Positions 6,732 to 18,786 of a stretch of DNA of 64,000 bases are shown here, piece after piece. The stretch comes from Thermostichus sp047462415. Its GTDB lineage: Bacteria > Cyanobacteriota > Cyanobacteriia > Thermostichales > Thermostichaceae. The notes beneath the pieces are model-generated. The model saw only the letters and a program-made list of their open reading frames with translations. It was not told the DNA's origin and did no database searches. Positions within the stretch are counted from its first letter, which is position 1; each line of letters begins with the position of its first letter. The stretch lies in the NCBI RefSeq assembly GCF_047462415.1, contig NZ_JANSJE010000011.1, forward strand, positions 1 to 64,000. Direction: 5' to 3'. The position numbers were made by a program, and so were the translations under genes.

Positions 6732-8465
6732 GTGCTGTACCTAGCAGAGCTATCCAAGCCGATTGGGTTTGCTAAGTCATCTCTGCAATTGCTGGCCAAG
6801 CAGCAGCAGGACAACACCTGGGTGGCCGTGAACGAAGAATCCATTACCCTGGAAGGCCGCATTGCCCAAGAGGCCGGTCGCTTCAAGGATGGGGCCTTGG
6901 TACTGGCGGAAATCTCCGGCAACCGTCAGGTTGCCCGCATCAACGAAGCCGCCCGTCAACTGGTAACCTACCTGCAAAATTTCAGCCGTTTGCAGGACAA
7001 AGCCCGCAGCCAGGAAGAGGAGATCGAAGTTTGGAAACAGTCTCTCACTTTTCAGGCGCATGAGCTGACTCGCCGCGAGATGGAATTGGCAGCCCAAGAA
7101 GAGGAGGTGCGGCGGCTGTACGAGCAGTACAAGGGCGTGGAGGAAGAGCGCAAGCTCCTGGACAGCCTCAAAGAGGAACTGGCGACCCAGCAAGCCTACC
7201 TGGCCGAACAACAGCGCCTGATCGGGGAACAGCGAGAAGCCCTGAACCGGCAGCGGCAAGAGTTGCAAGCTCAGTTGCAAGAGGCCCGCTCCAGCCGTTT
7301 GGGGGAAGCAGAAGCAGCCCAGCTCCAGGCTTTGATGCGGCAGCTTCAGGAGAGCCTGCATCCGGCCGGGGATCCCTTGGCGCTTCTGCACAGCCTAAAA
7401 AGCCAGGTTCAGCAGCAGCAGGAGCACTTGAATCAAGAGATTGTCCAATTGGAGGCAGAACGTCAGCAGGCCCAAGCCCGGCAAGAGGAGCTGGATCGGG
7501 ACCACCGCGCTTGGCAAGAACGCCGCACGGCTTGGTGGGGATCCCGACAATCCCTAGAACAAGGTCAAGCGGAATGGCAAGCCCGGCAGGGATCCCTGCG
7601 AGCCTATCAAGAGCACCTGCAGAGGATCCTCCAGCAGTTGCAATCCCAAGAGAGCTTGTTCCAAAAAGCCTATCGTCTGGTGCAGGAGTACGACTTCATC
7701 GTCGATGGCAGCAGCAATGGCGGGCCAGGTGCCTCAGGGTCGGCGATCTCGGTGGAGGAGCTGGCGGCCTTGGTGAGCCAACTGCGTCGCGATTATGAGC
7801 AGCGGGCAGCCCAGGTTAGCCAGCAGCGGGCGGAGCTGGAGCAAAACCGGCAGACCCTGCGGGAGCTGCAAGAGCGGCTGGCCACCGCCTCTCCCGAGGA
7901 GCGGTTCGATATTGAAATGGATATTGACTACGCCCAGTCTGCCTGCAGCGCCCTGGAAGAGGCCCTGGCGCCCCAGGAGAAAAACCTGCAGCGGGAATAC
8001 GAAGAGCTGGCCCGCCAGGAAGCCCGTCTCAGGCAGCTTCAGAATCAGGCTGCCGCCCCGGTTCAAGTGGATATCGGGCCGATCCTGGAGCAGATCGGCA
8101 GCCAGAAGCAGGATCTTCTTCAGGAAAAAAACCGTCTGCAAACCCTCGTTCACCAACTGGAATCCTCCCTGGCCTCTCAACAGGAGCAACTGGCCCGCCA
8201 AGAGCAGGAATTGCAGCAGCAGTGGCAACAACTGGAGCAGGAGGAGAGATCCCTGCGGGCGCGCACCCAGGCGATGGCCGAAACCTGGGGCCGCCTCAAC
8301 CACCTGCAGGCCACCCTCTACCCCGAGCGAGATCGCTGGGCGGAGTTGGCAGGAGAGTTGGCGCAGTTGGAGGCGGAGCTGGGCCAACACCAGGCGAGAA
8401 ACTCCGCGGCCCACGCCCACGTCCAACAGGTCCACTCTCTTTTGGCTGCCCTCACTCAGGCTTGA
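6732..8465 (+). CDS. HmpF-like pilus motility/taxis coiled-coil protein
   Basis: 577 residues. The N-terminal domain of about 90 residues (MLYLAEL, EGRIAQEAGRFKDGALVLAEI, NRQVARINEAARQLVTYLQNFSRLQ) resembles the N-terminus of cyanobacterial HmpF. HmpF is a filament- or pole-associated protein needed for type IV pilus motility and phototaxis in several cyanobacteria. The remainder is almost entirely long Glu/Gln/Leu/Arg-rich coiled coil. A GTG at 6732 is the start, seven bases after GGAG. No membrane segment or signal peptide is visible. It stands alone, with no pilus genes nearby. The family call is from recall of the N-terminal pattern; the coiled-coil part is not diagnostic. Confidence 0.75.
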   Translation: MLYLAELSKPIGFAKSSLQLLAKQQQDNTWVAVNEESITLEGRIAQEAGRFKDGALVLAEISGNRQVARINEAARQLVTYLQNFSRLQDKARSQEEEIEVWKQSLTFQAHELTRREMELAAQEEEVRRLYEQYKGVEEERKLLDSLKEELATQQAYLAEQQRLIGEQREALNRQRQELQAQLQEARSSRLGEAEAAQLQALMRQLQESLHPAGDPLALLHSLKSQVQQQQEHLNQEIVQLEAERQQAQARQEELDRDHRAWQERRTAWWGSRQSLEQGQAEWQARQGSLRAYQEHLQRILQQLQSQESLFQKAYRLVQEYDFIVDGSSNGGPGASGSAISVEELAALVSQLRRDYEQRAAQVSQQRAELEQNRQTLRELQERLATASPEERFDIEMDIDYAQSACSALEEALAPQEKNLQREYEELARQEARLRQLQNQAAAPVQVDIGPILEQIGSQKQDLLQEKNRLQTLVHQLESSLASQQEQLARQEQELQQQWQQLEQEERSLRARTQAMAETWGRLNHLQATLYPERDRWAELAGELAQLEAELGQHQARNSAAHAHVQQVHSLLAALTQA

Positions 8466-8674
8466 GAGGGTGGGGAGAGCCGGCTCCAACGGATCCCTTC
8501 TGTTTCGGCGCAGGATCTGCAGTCTTAACGAAGAGAACAAATCTGGTAAAATTCGGTAGCATCCTGCAGCCATTGAGGCTCCCAGCTTTTGGGCAGGGGA
8601 ACTGCAGAGCTTGTTGCGCTTTGCTCCGGTTCTTGCTTGCGGTTGCCAAGGACATTCCAATGTGAGGTCGGCTC
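8466..8674 (+). promoter_or_regulatory. Probable promoter region of the plsX-fabH-fabD operon
   Basis: A 209-bp leader without a credible gene. It contains an AT-rich block (AACGAAGAGAACAAATCTGGTAAAATTCGG, 8527-8556) in which TGGTAAAAT resembles an extended -10 element. The assignment is by eye only and no operator is recognised. Confidence 0.35.
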
Positions 8675-9766
8675 GTGCGAATTGCGGTTGATGCGATGGG
8701 GGGTGACTATGCTCCCGAGGAGATCGTCAAGGGTGCCTTGCTGGCCCATCGACAGCTTCGGGTCGGGATCGCACTGGTGGGTTGCCCGGATTCCCTGAAG
8801 CCCTTTCTGCCCCAGCCCTTGCCCGCCGGGATCACCCTTGTGCCCGCTGAGGACAAGGTGGGCATGGCAGAAGAGCCCTTGATGGTGCGCAAGAAGCCCA
8901 AAGCCTCCATCAACGTCTCGATGCAACAGGTGCGGGCCAACCAGGCGGATGCGGTGGTGGCCGCCGGCAACACCGGGGCAGCGATGGCTGCAGCTTACCT
9001 CAATTTGGGCCGACTGGGGGGAATCGACCGTCCCGCCATCGGCGCTCTTTTGCCCACTTTGAAGGGCAAGCCGGTGCTGCTTTTGGATGTGGGCGCCAAC
9101 GTAGACTGCCGGCCCCGCTTTTTGGAACAGTTTGCCCGCATGGGATCCCTTTACTGCCAGTGTGTGTTGGGGATCGAGAAGCCGCGGGTGGGCCTGCTCA
9201 ACATCGGCGAGGAGCCCAACAAAGGCAACGACTTGGCCCTGGCTACTCACCAGCGCTTGAGCCAGTTGCCAGGGATCCACTTTGCCGGCAATGCCGAGGG
9301 GCGGGACGTGCTGACCGGGGAGTTTGACGTGGTGGTGTGCGACGGCTTTGTCGGCAATGCCCTGCTCAAGTTTGCCGAAAGCGTCGGCCAGGTGATCACC
9401 CAGGTGCTGCGGGAGGAGCTGCCCCGCGGTTGGCGCGGCAAGCTGGGCTGCTGGCTGCTGCGGCCCAACCTTAAGCAGGTGAAGCGGCGCATGGACTATG
9501 TGGAATACGGCGGCGCTCTGCTGCTGGGAGTGAACGGCATCTGCGTCATTACCCACGGCAGCTCCAAGGCGCCGATGGTCTACCATGCCATTCGTTTGGC
9601 CAAAGAAGCGGCGGAGCAAAAAATCCTGCAGCGACTGCAAGCGGAAATGGCCGATCCTCGCGAGTCTCATCTCAGTTCCGAGCGGCGCGCCCGGCCTTTT
9701 CAGTCTGCCTCTGACTGCAGCTCAGAGGTGCTGCCTCTGCGACCTTTGGATCGGGTGGAAGGATAG
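8675..9766 (+). CDS. plsX: Phosphate acyltransferase PlsX
   Basis: Makes acyl-phosphate from acyl-ACP for the PlsY route of phospholipid and glycolipid synthesis; a peripheral membrane enzyme. The opening RIAVDAMGGDYAPEEIVKG, VAAGNTGAAMAAA, LLDVGANVDC, GLLNIGEEPNKG and VVCDGFVGNALLK are family signatures. It starts with GTG at 8675; the protein is 363 residues, slightly longer than usual because of a Ser/Arg-rich tail after residue about 330. It is the first gene of plsX-fabH-fabD, with fabH starting 5 bp after its stop. This is the widespread lipid-synthesis gene order and indicates co-expression. Confidence 0.96.
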   Translation: MRIAVDAMGGDYAPEEIVKGALLAHRQLRVGIALVGCPDSLKPFLPQPLPAGITLVPAEDKVGMAEEPLMVRKKPKASINVSMQQVRANQADAVVAAGNTGAAMAAAYLNLGRLGGIDRPAIGALLPTLKGKPVLLLDVGANVDCRPRFLEQFARMGSLYCQCVLGIEKPRVGLLNIGEEPNKGNDLALATHQRLSQLPGIHFAGNAEGRDVLTGEFDVVVCDGFVGNALLKFAESVGQVITQVLREELPRGWRGKLGCWLLRPNLKQVKRRMDYVEYGGALLLGVNGICVITHGSSKAPMVYHAIRLAKEAAEQKILQRLQAEMADPRESHLSSERRARPFQSASDCSSEVLPLRPLDRVEG

Positions 9767-9771
9767 CGTCC

Positions 9772-10779
9772 ATGCCCAGCAATGGCCTCCCAACGGTGCG
9801 GCTGGTGGGGGTGGGGGCTGCCCTGCCGGAGCCTTGCCTGAGCAACGAAGACCTCAGCCAGATTGTGGAAACTTCCGATGAGTGGATCTGGCCCCGCACT
9901 GGTATCCGTCAACGCCGTATTCTCCCTCCCCACTTGAGTTTGGTGGACTTGGCGGCTCAGGCGGCAAGGGCCGCTCTGGATCAAGCCGGGATCCCGCCCC
10001 GAGAATTGGATTTGATCCTGCTGGCCACTTCCACCGCCGTCGATCGCTTCGGCTCGGCTCCACAGGTACAGGCGGCGCTGGGGGCAACGGGGGCGGTGGC
10101 TTTTGATCTGACGGCAGCCTGCACAGGGTTTGTGTTTGCCGTGGCCACAGCAGCGCAGTTTTTGCAAACCGGTCTGTACCGGCGGGCGCTGGTGGTGGCG
10201 GCGGATGTCCTCTCCCGCACGGTGGATTGGGCGGATCGCACCACCTGTGTCCTGTTTGGGGATGGGGCGGGGGCGGTGGTGCTGGAAGCGGGGGAAGCGG
10301 GAGCTGGCGGCATCCTCGGCATTGAGCTGCGCAGCGATGGCAGCGGCAGCGAGCTGCTCAGCTTGTCCATGGCCACCGAGGCCAGGCCCCTGGTGGGATC
10401 CCTGCAGGTGGGTCAATACCGCTGCTGCCCCATTGCCATGAATGGCCGCGAGGTGTACAAATTTGCCGTCCAGGTGGTGCCGGAGATTATCGAGAAAGCT
10501 CTCTTTCGGGCCGGGATCCCGGCGGAGGCGGTGCAGGGGTACTTTATCCACCAGGCCAACCAGCGCATTCTCGATGCCGTGGCCAAGCGCTTGCAGTTGG
10601 ATCCACAACGGGTGGCCAGCGTCCTGGAACAGTACGGCAACACCTCCGGCGCTTCGGTGCCGATTGCCTTGGCCACCTGGATCGACCAAGGACGGTTTAG
10701 CGCTGGCGATCTGGGGGTGATGGCGGGCTTTGGCGCCGGCCTCACCTGGGGAGCGATTGTCTTTCGTTGGGGGAAATGA
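9772..10779 (+). CDS. fabH: Beta-ketoacyl-ACP synthase III
   Basis: Initiates type II fatty-acid synthesis by condensing acetyl-CoA with malonyl-ACP. The catalytic triad is visible: Cys in DLTAACTGFVFA, His in GYFIHQANQRI and Asn in EQYGNTSGAS. The N-terminal ETSDEWIWPRTGIRQRRI is the family motif, except that Trp-Pro replaces the commoner Ile-Arg or Ser-Arg before TGI. The ATG at 9772 lies 5 bp after the plsX stop. The fabD start lies 4 bp beyond its own stop. At 335 residues it has the normal family length. Confidence 0.97.
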   Translation: MPSNGLPTVRLVGVGAALPEPCLSNEDLSQIVETSDEWIWPRTGIRQRRILPPHLSLVDLAAQAARAALDQAGIPPRELDLILLATSTAVDRFGSAPQVQAALGATGAVAFDLTAACTGFVFAVATAAQFLQTGLYRRALVVAADVLSRTVDWADRTTCVLFGDGAGAVVLEAGEAGAGGILGIELRSDGSGSELLSLSMATEARPLVGSLQVGQYRCCPIAMNGREVYKFAVQVVPEIIEKALFRAGIPAEAVQGYFIHQANQRILDAVAKRLQLDPQRVASVLEQYGNTSGASVPIALATWIDQGRFSAGDLGVMAGFGAGLTWGAIVFRWGK

Positions 10780-10783
10780 ATTG

Positions 10784-11653
10784 ATGACCGTTGCCTGGAT
10801 CTATCCCGGCCAGGGATCCCAAGCGGTGGGGATGGGAAAAGACTTACAAGATTGGCCAGGGGCGGCCCAGAAGTTGGCTTGGGCCCGCGAGATGCTGGGA
10901 TGGGATCCCTTGGCGCTGTCGGAAGCGCAGATCCATCAAACTGTCTACACGCAGCCGGCTTTGTTTACGGTGTCGGCCCTGCTGACGGACTATCTCTATG
11001 CCCAGGGGCAGGCTCCCGCCTGCACAGCCGGCCACAGCTTGGGAGAATATAGCGCCCTCTACGCCGCTGGGGTATTTGATTTTGAGACTGGCCTGCGGCT
11101 GGTGGCGCTGCGGGGCCGATTGATGGAAGCCGCAGGGGATCCGCCGGGCAGCATGGCGGCGGTGATGGGGTTTGATCGCGACAAGCTGGAGCACCTGTGC
11201 CAGATGATCCCTGATGTCACCCTGGCCAACGACAACAGCCTGGATCAGGTGGTGATCAGCGGCTCGGTCGAGGGGGTGCAGGCTGTTTGTGAGCAGTTGC
11301 AGGCCAAGCGCACCGTTCCTCTCAAAGTCAGCGGCGCCTTTCACTCGCCCTTGATGCAGGCTGCTGCCGATGAGTTTGCCCATACCTTGCGCGCCGTTGA
11401 CTTTCGGCCCCCACGGGTGCCGGTCTACAGCAACTGCAACGCCACCCCCAGCCGGGATCCCGCGGTTCTCAAGCAGGCGCTGCTGTCCCAGATGACCGCC
11501 CCTGTCCGCTGGCGAGAGACAGTGCTGCAGATGGCTGCCGACGGCATCCAAGAGGTGTGGGAAATCGGCCCCGGCAATGTCCTGACGGGCTTGGTGAAGC
11601 GAACAGTGCCCACCCTGGCGCGGCGCAACATCAGCAGCCTCGACCGCTGCTAA
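10784..11653 (+). CDS. fabD: Malonyl-CoA:ACP transacylase
   Basis: Loads malonyl groups onto acyl carrier protein. Signature strings are WIYPGQGSQAVGMG at the N-terminus, the nucleophile elbow AGHSLGEYSAL and the catalytic His in KVSGAFHSPLM. I start it at the ATG at 10784, 4 bp after fabH, because translation from 10730 would overlap fabH by 50 bp and adds non-conserved residues. It is third in the operon. The last 23 bp overlap the 3' end of the convergent glycosidase gene (stop at 11631), so no terminator can sit between them. Confidence 0.96.
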   Translation: MTVAWIYPGQGSQAVGMGKDLQDWPGAAQKLAWAREMLGWDPLALSEAQIHQTVYTQPALFTVSALLTDYLYAQGQAPACTAGHSLGEYSALYAAGVFDFETGLRLVALRGRLMEAAGDPPGSMAAVMGFDRDKLEHLCQMIPDVTLANDNSLDQVVISGSVEGVQAVCEQLQAKRTVPLKVSGAFHSPLMQAAADEFAHTLRAVDFRPPRVPVYSNCNATPSRDPAVLKQALLSQMTAPVRWRETVLQMAADGIQEVWEIGPGNVLTGLVKRTVPTLARRNISSLDRC

Positions 11654-13240
11654 GGGATTCCACCGGCAAGCGACCCCGGGCCGGGATCCGCCCCAGCAAC
11701 ACCTGGAGCAGCGCCTGCAGCGAGACAGGGGTAGAGCCATAGCAGGCCAAATAAACCGGGATCTGGGGCAGGGCAAAGGCATCGTAGGGGGATCCCAAAG
11801 CCAACCCGATCACCTTTTCGGGAGGAAGGGATCCCAGCAACTCCCTCTGAAGTGGGTAACGAAATAGATCAAGGGAGCCCACCAGCACTTGGTCAGCTCT
11901 TGGCGCCCTTTGCAGGGTTGTTTGCCAATCCTCAGGGGTAGGCTCTGGGCTGATCTTGAGAATTTGAGCAGCAGGCCGGGCGTTTTGGAGAAGATCCCCC
12001 AGAAGAGGCACAGGAGTGATGAGCAGCGGGTCGGGGGCCAAAGGGGGCAGGGATCCCCGCAGGAGCGTGATGCTGTCTTGAGCGATTTGGCGGGCCAGCG
12101 CTTGGTGCTCTTCCAGGTCGGCAGAGGGGAAAGGGGGGCAGGGGGATCCCAGTCCGTAGCGCCGCTTCAAGTTCAAAATCCGCTCCACCGACCGATCCAA
12201 TTGTTCAACTGACAAACGCCCAGCGCGAAACTGTTGCAGCAGATGGGCGTAGGCTTCTTTTTGGATGGCCGGGCTAAAGCCGGGATCAGCCCCAAATAGG
12301 AGCACATCGGCCCCTGCCCGGAAGGCCAGTTCTGCCGCTTTGGGAATGCCATAGCTGCGGGCAACGGCCCCCATGGTCAGGGAATCCGTCAGAACAAGCC
12401 CCTTGAACCCCAGCTTCTGCCGCAACCAACCCGACACCACCTCAGGATCCAGCGTCGCCGGCCGCAAAGACTGCGTCCTGCTGTCGCGTTCGCGGAAGCG
12501 TCGCGTAGCGCTAGCGGATCCCAGGGCCGGCATCACCACATGCGCCGTCATCATCGCCTCTGTGCCTGCCCGGATCAAAGCCTGGAACGGGCGCAGCTCC
12601 GTGGCCTGTAGCGCCTCCAGAGGGCGATCCACCCGCGGCAACCCCAGGTGGGAATCGAGGTCGGTGTCCCCATGGCCGGGAAAATGTTTGGGCGTGCAGA
12701 GGATCCCGGCTTGCCGGTAGCCACGCCACAGGGCCAGGCCATAGTCCGCTACCTGTTTCGGATCCGACCCAAAGGCGCGGATGCCGATAATGGGGTTGTG
12801 GGGGTTGCTGTTCACATCCACAACGGGGGCGAAGTTGAGGTTAAACCCCAAACTTTTCAGCTCCGTTCCCACCGCACGGGCCATCGCTTCCGCCTTCGCC
12901 AGGGATCCCGCCGCTGCCACCGCCATGGCGCTGGGAAACACGGTTACCCCCTCGGTGAGGCGCGCCACCGGCCCCCCTTCTTGATCAATGCCTATCCACA
13001 AGGGGATACGGGCTTGTGCTTGAGCTGCGGCAATGAGTTGGGCTACCTGGGGCAACGTTTGAATGTTTCCGGCAATCGAATAGAAGATCAGACCGCCCAC
13101 GTGGCAGTTCCGGATCATCTCCTCGAGGGCAGGGGAAAACTCGGCTCCCTCAAAATAAACCAGGAACAGTTGCCCAACTTTTTCCTCAAGGCTCCAAGCC
13201 CTGGGATCCACTTCGGCGGCAGGAAAAGAGATCGGGCGTG

Positions 13241-13244
<4 letters not shown>
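11631..13244 (-). CDS. Glycoside hydrolase family 3 (beta-N-acetylhexosaminidase/NagZ-like)
   Basis: 537 residues. The N-terminal TIM barrel contains the NagZ-type loop KHFPGHGDTDLDSH with the His/Asp pair characteristic of family 3 N-acetylglucosaminidases, plus GIDQEGGPVARL and VLTDSLTMGAV. NagZ enzymes recycle muropeptides. The C-terminal domain of about 180 residues is like the second domain of longer family 3 enzymes. No signal peptide is visible. The start is TTG at 13244, which overlaps the gcvP stop (TTGA) and has AAGGA upstream. Residues around SASATRRFRERDSR come from a short GC-rich repeat inserted in frame (12486-12516). Exact substrate specificity cannot be read from the sequence. 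Confidence 0.88.
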
Positions 13245-16186
<2,942 letters not shown>

Positions 16187-16400
16187 GGGGCAAAACAAAA
16201 GCGATGAGCAGTTGGTCAGCCGCCAAAAGGCTATTCCCCGATCATAGTTGTTAAAAATTGTTTCTGACGGGATCCAAATCTGAATCTGGGTCTCGATTCG
16301 GGGTAGCGGGGATGAGACACTGAATGGTCGGAGAATGTTAGCGACCTATCCCCTGAGCGTTGTCATGACTGCTTTCAACCTTGTCTGCAAAGGTGGTGCT
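16187..16400 (+). promoter_or_regulatory. Divergent promoter region between gcvP and psbU
   Basis: About 210 bp separate the divergent genes, so it must hold both promoters. AT-rich runs lie at about 16240-16262 (TAGTTGTTAAAAATTGTTTCTG). I cannot assign a specific -10 or a known operator. Two in-frame ATGs at 16335 and 16365 precede the preferred psbU start but lack suitably spaced ribosome sites. Confidence 0.4.
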
Positions 16401-16763
16401 ATGCGTCGGCTGTTGTCTGCTTTGGTGTCTATCCTGTTGATGCTCTGTCTGTGCTTGGCCCCCTTGGGGATCCCGGCCGTGGCGGCAGAGCTTCCGCCGG
16501 TGAAACATCTTGACACTCCCATCGATGTGAACAACACCATCCTGCGCAACTACCGCCAGTTGCCCGGCTTCTATCCCACCCTGGCCCGTATTCTGGTGAA
16601 AAATGCTCCCTACAACAGCCTGGAGGACATGTTGCAGATCCCAGAATTGACGGAGCAGCAGAAGGCCTTGATCAAGGCGAACGCGGAGAACTTCGTGTTT
16701 GGGGAGTACCAAGAGGGGGCCAACCAACTGGAAAACCGCATCAACCAAGGCTACTACGGCTGA
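16401..16763 (+). CDS. psbU: Photosystem II 12 kDa extrinsic protein PsbU
   Basis: A lumenal subunit that stabilises the oxygen-evolving cluster. The ATG at 16401 follows AAGGTGGT and starts a signal peptide (MRRLLSALVSILLMLCLC) with a likely cleavage after AVA in PAVAAELPP. The mature part contains the PsbU hallmarks IDVNNTILRNYRQLPGFYPTLA and NAPYNSLEDML, then ends NRINQGYYG. The total is 120 residues, normal for the family. Upstream in-frame Met codons would add 22 residues before the signal peptide and are unlikely. The broken Rpn gene begins 22 bp downstream on the same strand. Confidence 0.97.
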   Translation: MRRLLSALVSILLMLCLCLAPLGIPAVAAELPPVKHLDTPIDVNNTILRNYRQLPGFYPTLARILVKNAPYNSLEDMLQIPELTEQQKALIKANAENFVFGEYQEGANQLENRINQGYYG

Positions 16764-16785
16764 TCCCGGCCAGCCAAGGGATCCC

Positions 16786-17477
16786 ATGGCCTACGACAAC
16801 GTCTGCAAGTACCTGGTAGAGTGGTTTCCCGACTCCTTTGCCCGCTGGCTACTGGGATCCCCGGTTCCCTTGGCCCAAATCCAGCCAACAGAGCTCTCCA
16901 GCGAGCCCATCAGAGCCGATTCCCTCATCCTCTTGAGGGCCCAAAACTTGATCCTGCACCTCGAATTCCAGACCGATCCGGATCCCGAGATCCCCTTTCG
17001 CATGGCAGACTACTGCCTGCGCCTGTATCGCCGCTATCCTGCCCAGGAGGTGCGGCAGGTTGTCGTCTACCTGAGAAAAACCCAGTCGGAACGGGTGTAC
17101 CAAACTTCTTTCCAACGGGGATCCCTATCCCATGGACACCAGAGGAAATTAGCAGGGTGCTGGGAGGTTTGTCTGTGCGGGAATCGGTGATCTACCAGAT
17201 GTGGCGGGCAGAAGCCCTCCAGGAAGGGCGAGAGGAAGGCCTGAAACAAGGCCTACAACAGGGTCTACAGCAGGGTCTGCAACAGGGTCTGCAGCAGGAG
17301 GCAGCTCGGCTGACTTTAAATCAACTGCGGCGCAAACTGGGGCCCTTGCCCGAACACCTATCTGAGACCCTTTGTCACCTGCCCACTGAGCAACTGGAAG
17401 CGCTGGCGGAGGCATTGCTCGACTTTCAAACCCTGGCCGATTTAACCCAATGGCTCAGGAGAACCTTATCAAACTAG
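16786..17477 (+). pseudogene. Rpn-family PD-(D/E)XK nuclease gene, internally deleted and frameshifted
   Basis: A broken paralogue of the intact gene at 35096. The first frame (MAYDNVCKYL, LILHLEFQTDPD, PFRMADYCLRLYRRYP) matches it closely up to about residue 113, then runs into unrelated sequence. The matching C-terminal part (LSVRESVIYQ, WRAEALQEG, the LQQG tandem repeats and QLEALAEALLDFQTL) continues in another frame to 17477. Relative to the intact copy, roughly 85 codons are missing. The break lies next to a GGGATCCC at 17118-17125. Rpn/PDDEXK_2 proteins are transposase-like nucleases that promote RecA-independent recombination in the members studied. Its tail overlaps the region upstream of csaB. 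Confidence 0.85.
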
Positions 17478-17536
17478 TCTTGTTAAACTTGCCATCTAGC
17501 GATCCCAGGCCAGCTTCTTTCAGCCAAGTGGGCTCG

Positions 17537-18616
17537 ATGAAGCAGCCCCAGGTTTTGATATGTGGCTACCACGGCTACGGTAATGCCGGCGACGAGGCCC
17601 TGTTGCTGGCTCTGCTGCAGCAGCTCCGGCAGTTGCCCAACCCCGTACAGCCGGCGGTGCTTTCTCCCTGCCCTGCGGAAACGGCTGCCACCTATGGAGT
17701 GATGGCCTGCCCGCGCTTCGATGGATGGGCTTTGCGGCGCTATCTGAGGCAGTCTCAAGCTTTTATCTGGGGTGGGGGCAGCCTGCTGCAGGATCGCACC
17801 AGTTGGCGCAGCCCGCTCTACTATCTGGGGTTGATGCTCTGGGCCCAGCGGCGGGGGCTGAAGACCTTGGCGTGGGCCCAGGGGATCGGCCCCTTGCAGC
17901 GGGGCTGGATCCGCGAGCTGGCCCGCCGGTCTCTAGCAGGTTGTACGGCCATCAGTGTGCGCGACGCCGTTGCCTCCCAATGGCTGCGAGACTGGGGGAT
18001 CCCCCATCAGGTGGCCCCGGATCCGGTTTGGGGCCTGCCCGCCAAAACCCTGCCGGAGTGGGAAAGATGGCCTCAGCCCCGCATTGCCGTGGTCTTGCGG
18101 CAGCATCCCCAGCTCACTCCAGCGCGACTTGAGACTTTGGCGGAAGGCTTGAGGCGCCTCCAGGTCTCGACGGGGGCCTATCTCCTTTTGCTGCCCTTCC
18201 AACTGGCTCCTCCCAGATCCCCCGACCTGGGGCCAGACTACCGCCTAGCGCAACAGCTGCAACAGCGCCTGCCCGGCCCCAGCCAGGTGTTGGAGATTCG
18301 GGATCCCCATCTTTTAAAGGGGGTCTTTCGGGGGGTGAAATTGGCAATCGTTATGCGCTACCACGGCTTGGTGATGGCGGCGGCTGAGGGTTGCGCCTGC
18401 TTTGGCCTCAGCTACGATCCCAAGGTAAAAACGCTACTCGGGGAATTGGGCATGCCCGGCTGGGATCTCGAGGCGATCCCAGAGGATCCCGAAGCTTTGC
18501 ACCGGGCTTGGCTGGCTTGCTATGCCGACGGACCGGCCCTCAGCCCTGACCAAGTGGCCGTTTGGGTGGAGCGATCGGCCCAGCACGCCCAGTTGCTGAG
18601 GCAGCACTTGCCTTAA
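17537..18616 (+). CDS. csaB: Polysaccharide pyruvyl transferase CsaB
   Basis: 360 residues with the GT4-like pyruvyl-transferase fold. Signatures are ICGYHGYGNAGDEALL at the N-terminus, FIWGGGSLLQDRTS, TLAWAQGIGPL, ISVRDAVASQWL and MRYHGLVMAAAEG. CsaB adds pyruvate to cell-wall polysaccharide, which in other bacteria anchors S-layer (SLH) proteins. That fits cyanobacterial envelopes, which carry SLH-porins. I start it at the ATG at 17537 (MKQPQVLIC), because upstream in-frame sequence from 17450 overlaps the Rpn pseudogene tail and is not conserved-looking. No neighbouring cell-wall genes. Confidence 0.93.
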   Translation: MKQPQVLICGYHGYGNAGDEALLLALLQQLRQLPNPVQPAVLSPCPAETAATYGVMACPRFDGWALRRYLRQSQAFIWGGGSLLQDRTSWRSPLYYLGLMLWAQRRGLKTLAWAQGIGPLQRGWIRELARRSLAGCTAISVRDAVASQWLRDWGIPHQVAPDPVWGLPAKTLPEWERWPQPRIAVVLRQHPQLTPARLETLAEGLRRLQVSTGAYLLLLPFQLAPPRSPDLGPDYRLAQQLQQRLPGPSQVLEIRDPHLLKGVFRGVKLAIVMRYHGLVMAAAEGCACFGLSYDPKVKTLLGELGMPGWDLEAIPEDPEALHRAWLACYADGPALSPDQVAVWVERSAQHAQLLRQHLP

Positions 18617-18786
18617 GGGAGAGGGGGGATCCCAAGCTCCTACCCCCTTGACCGAGGCAATGGCGGCGCAAACCACGCTCTCTAGAGCTGGGGAGAGCAT
18701 CAACTGAGAGTCTTCCCCGCTGCCAGTGTGGATTCGGGCAGCCGTTCTTATCGGAATTCGCCCTACGCTGGAAATAGGCTCCTCCC

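Noticed and set aside
8525..9670. Minus-strand ORF of 381 codons opposite plsX
   Set aside because: It is the shadow of plsX with no motifs; the plus strand is a clear operon gene.
17228..17300. Tandem 12-bp units that look like a short repeat array
   Set aside because: They encode the LQQG repeats of an Rpn-type protein. They have no spacers, so this is not a CRISPR array.
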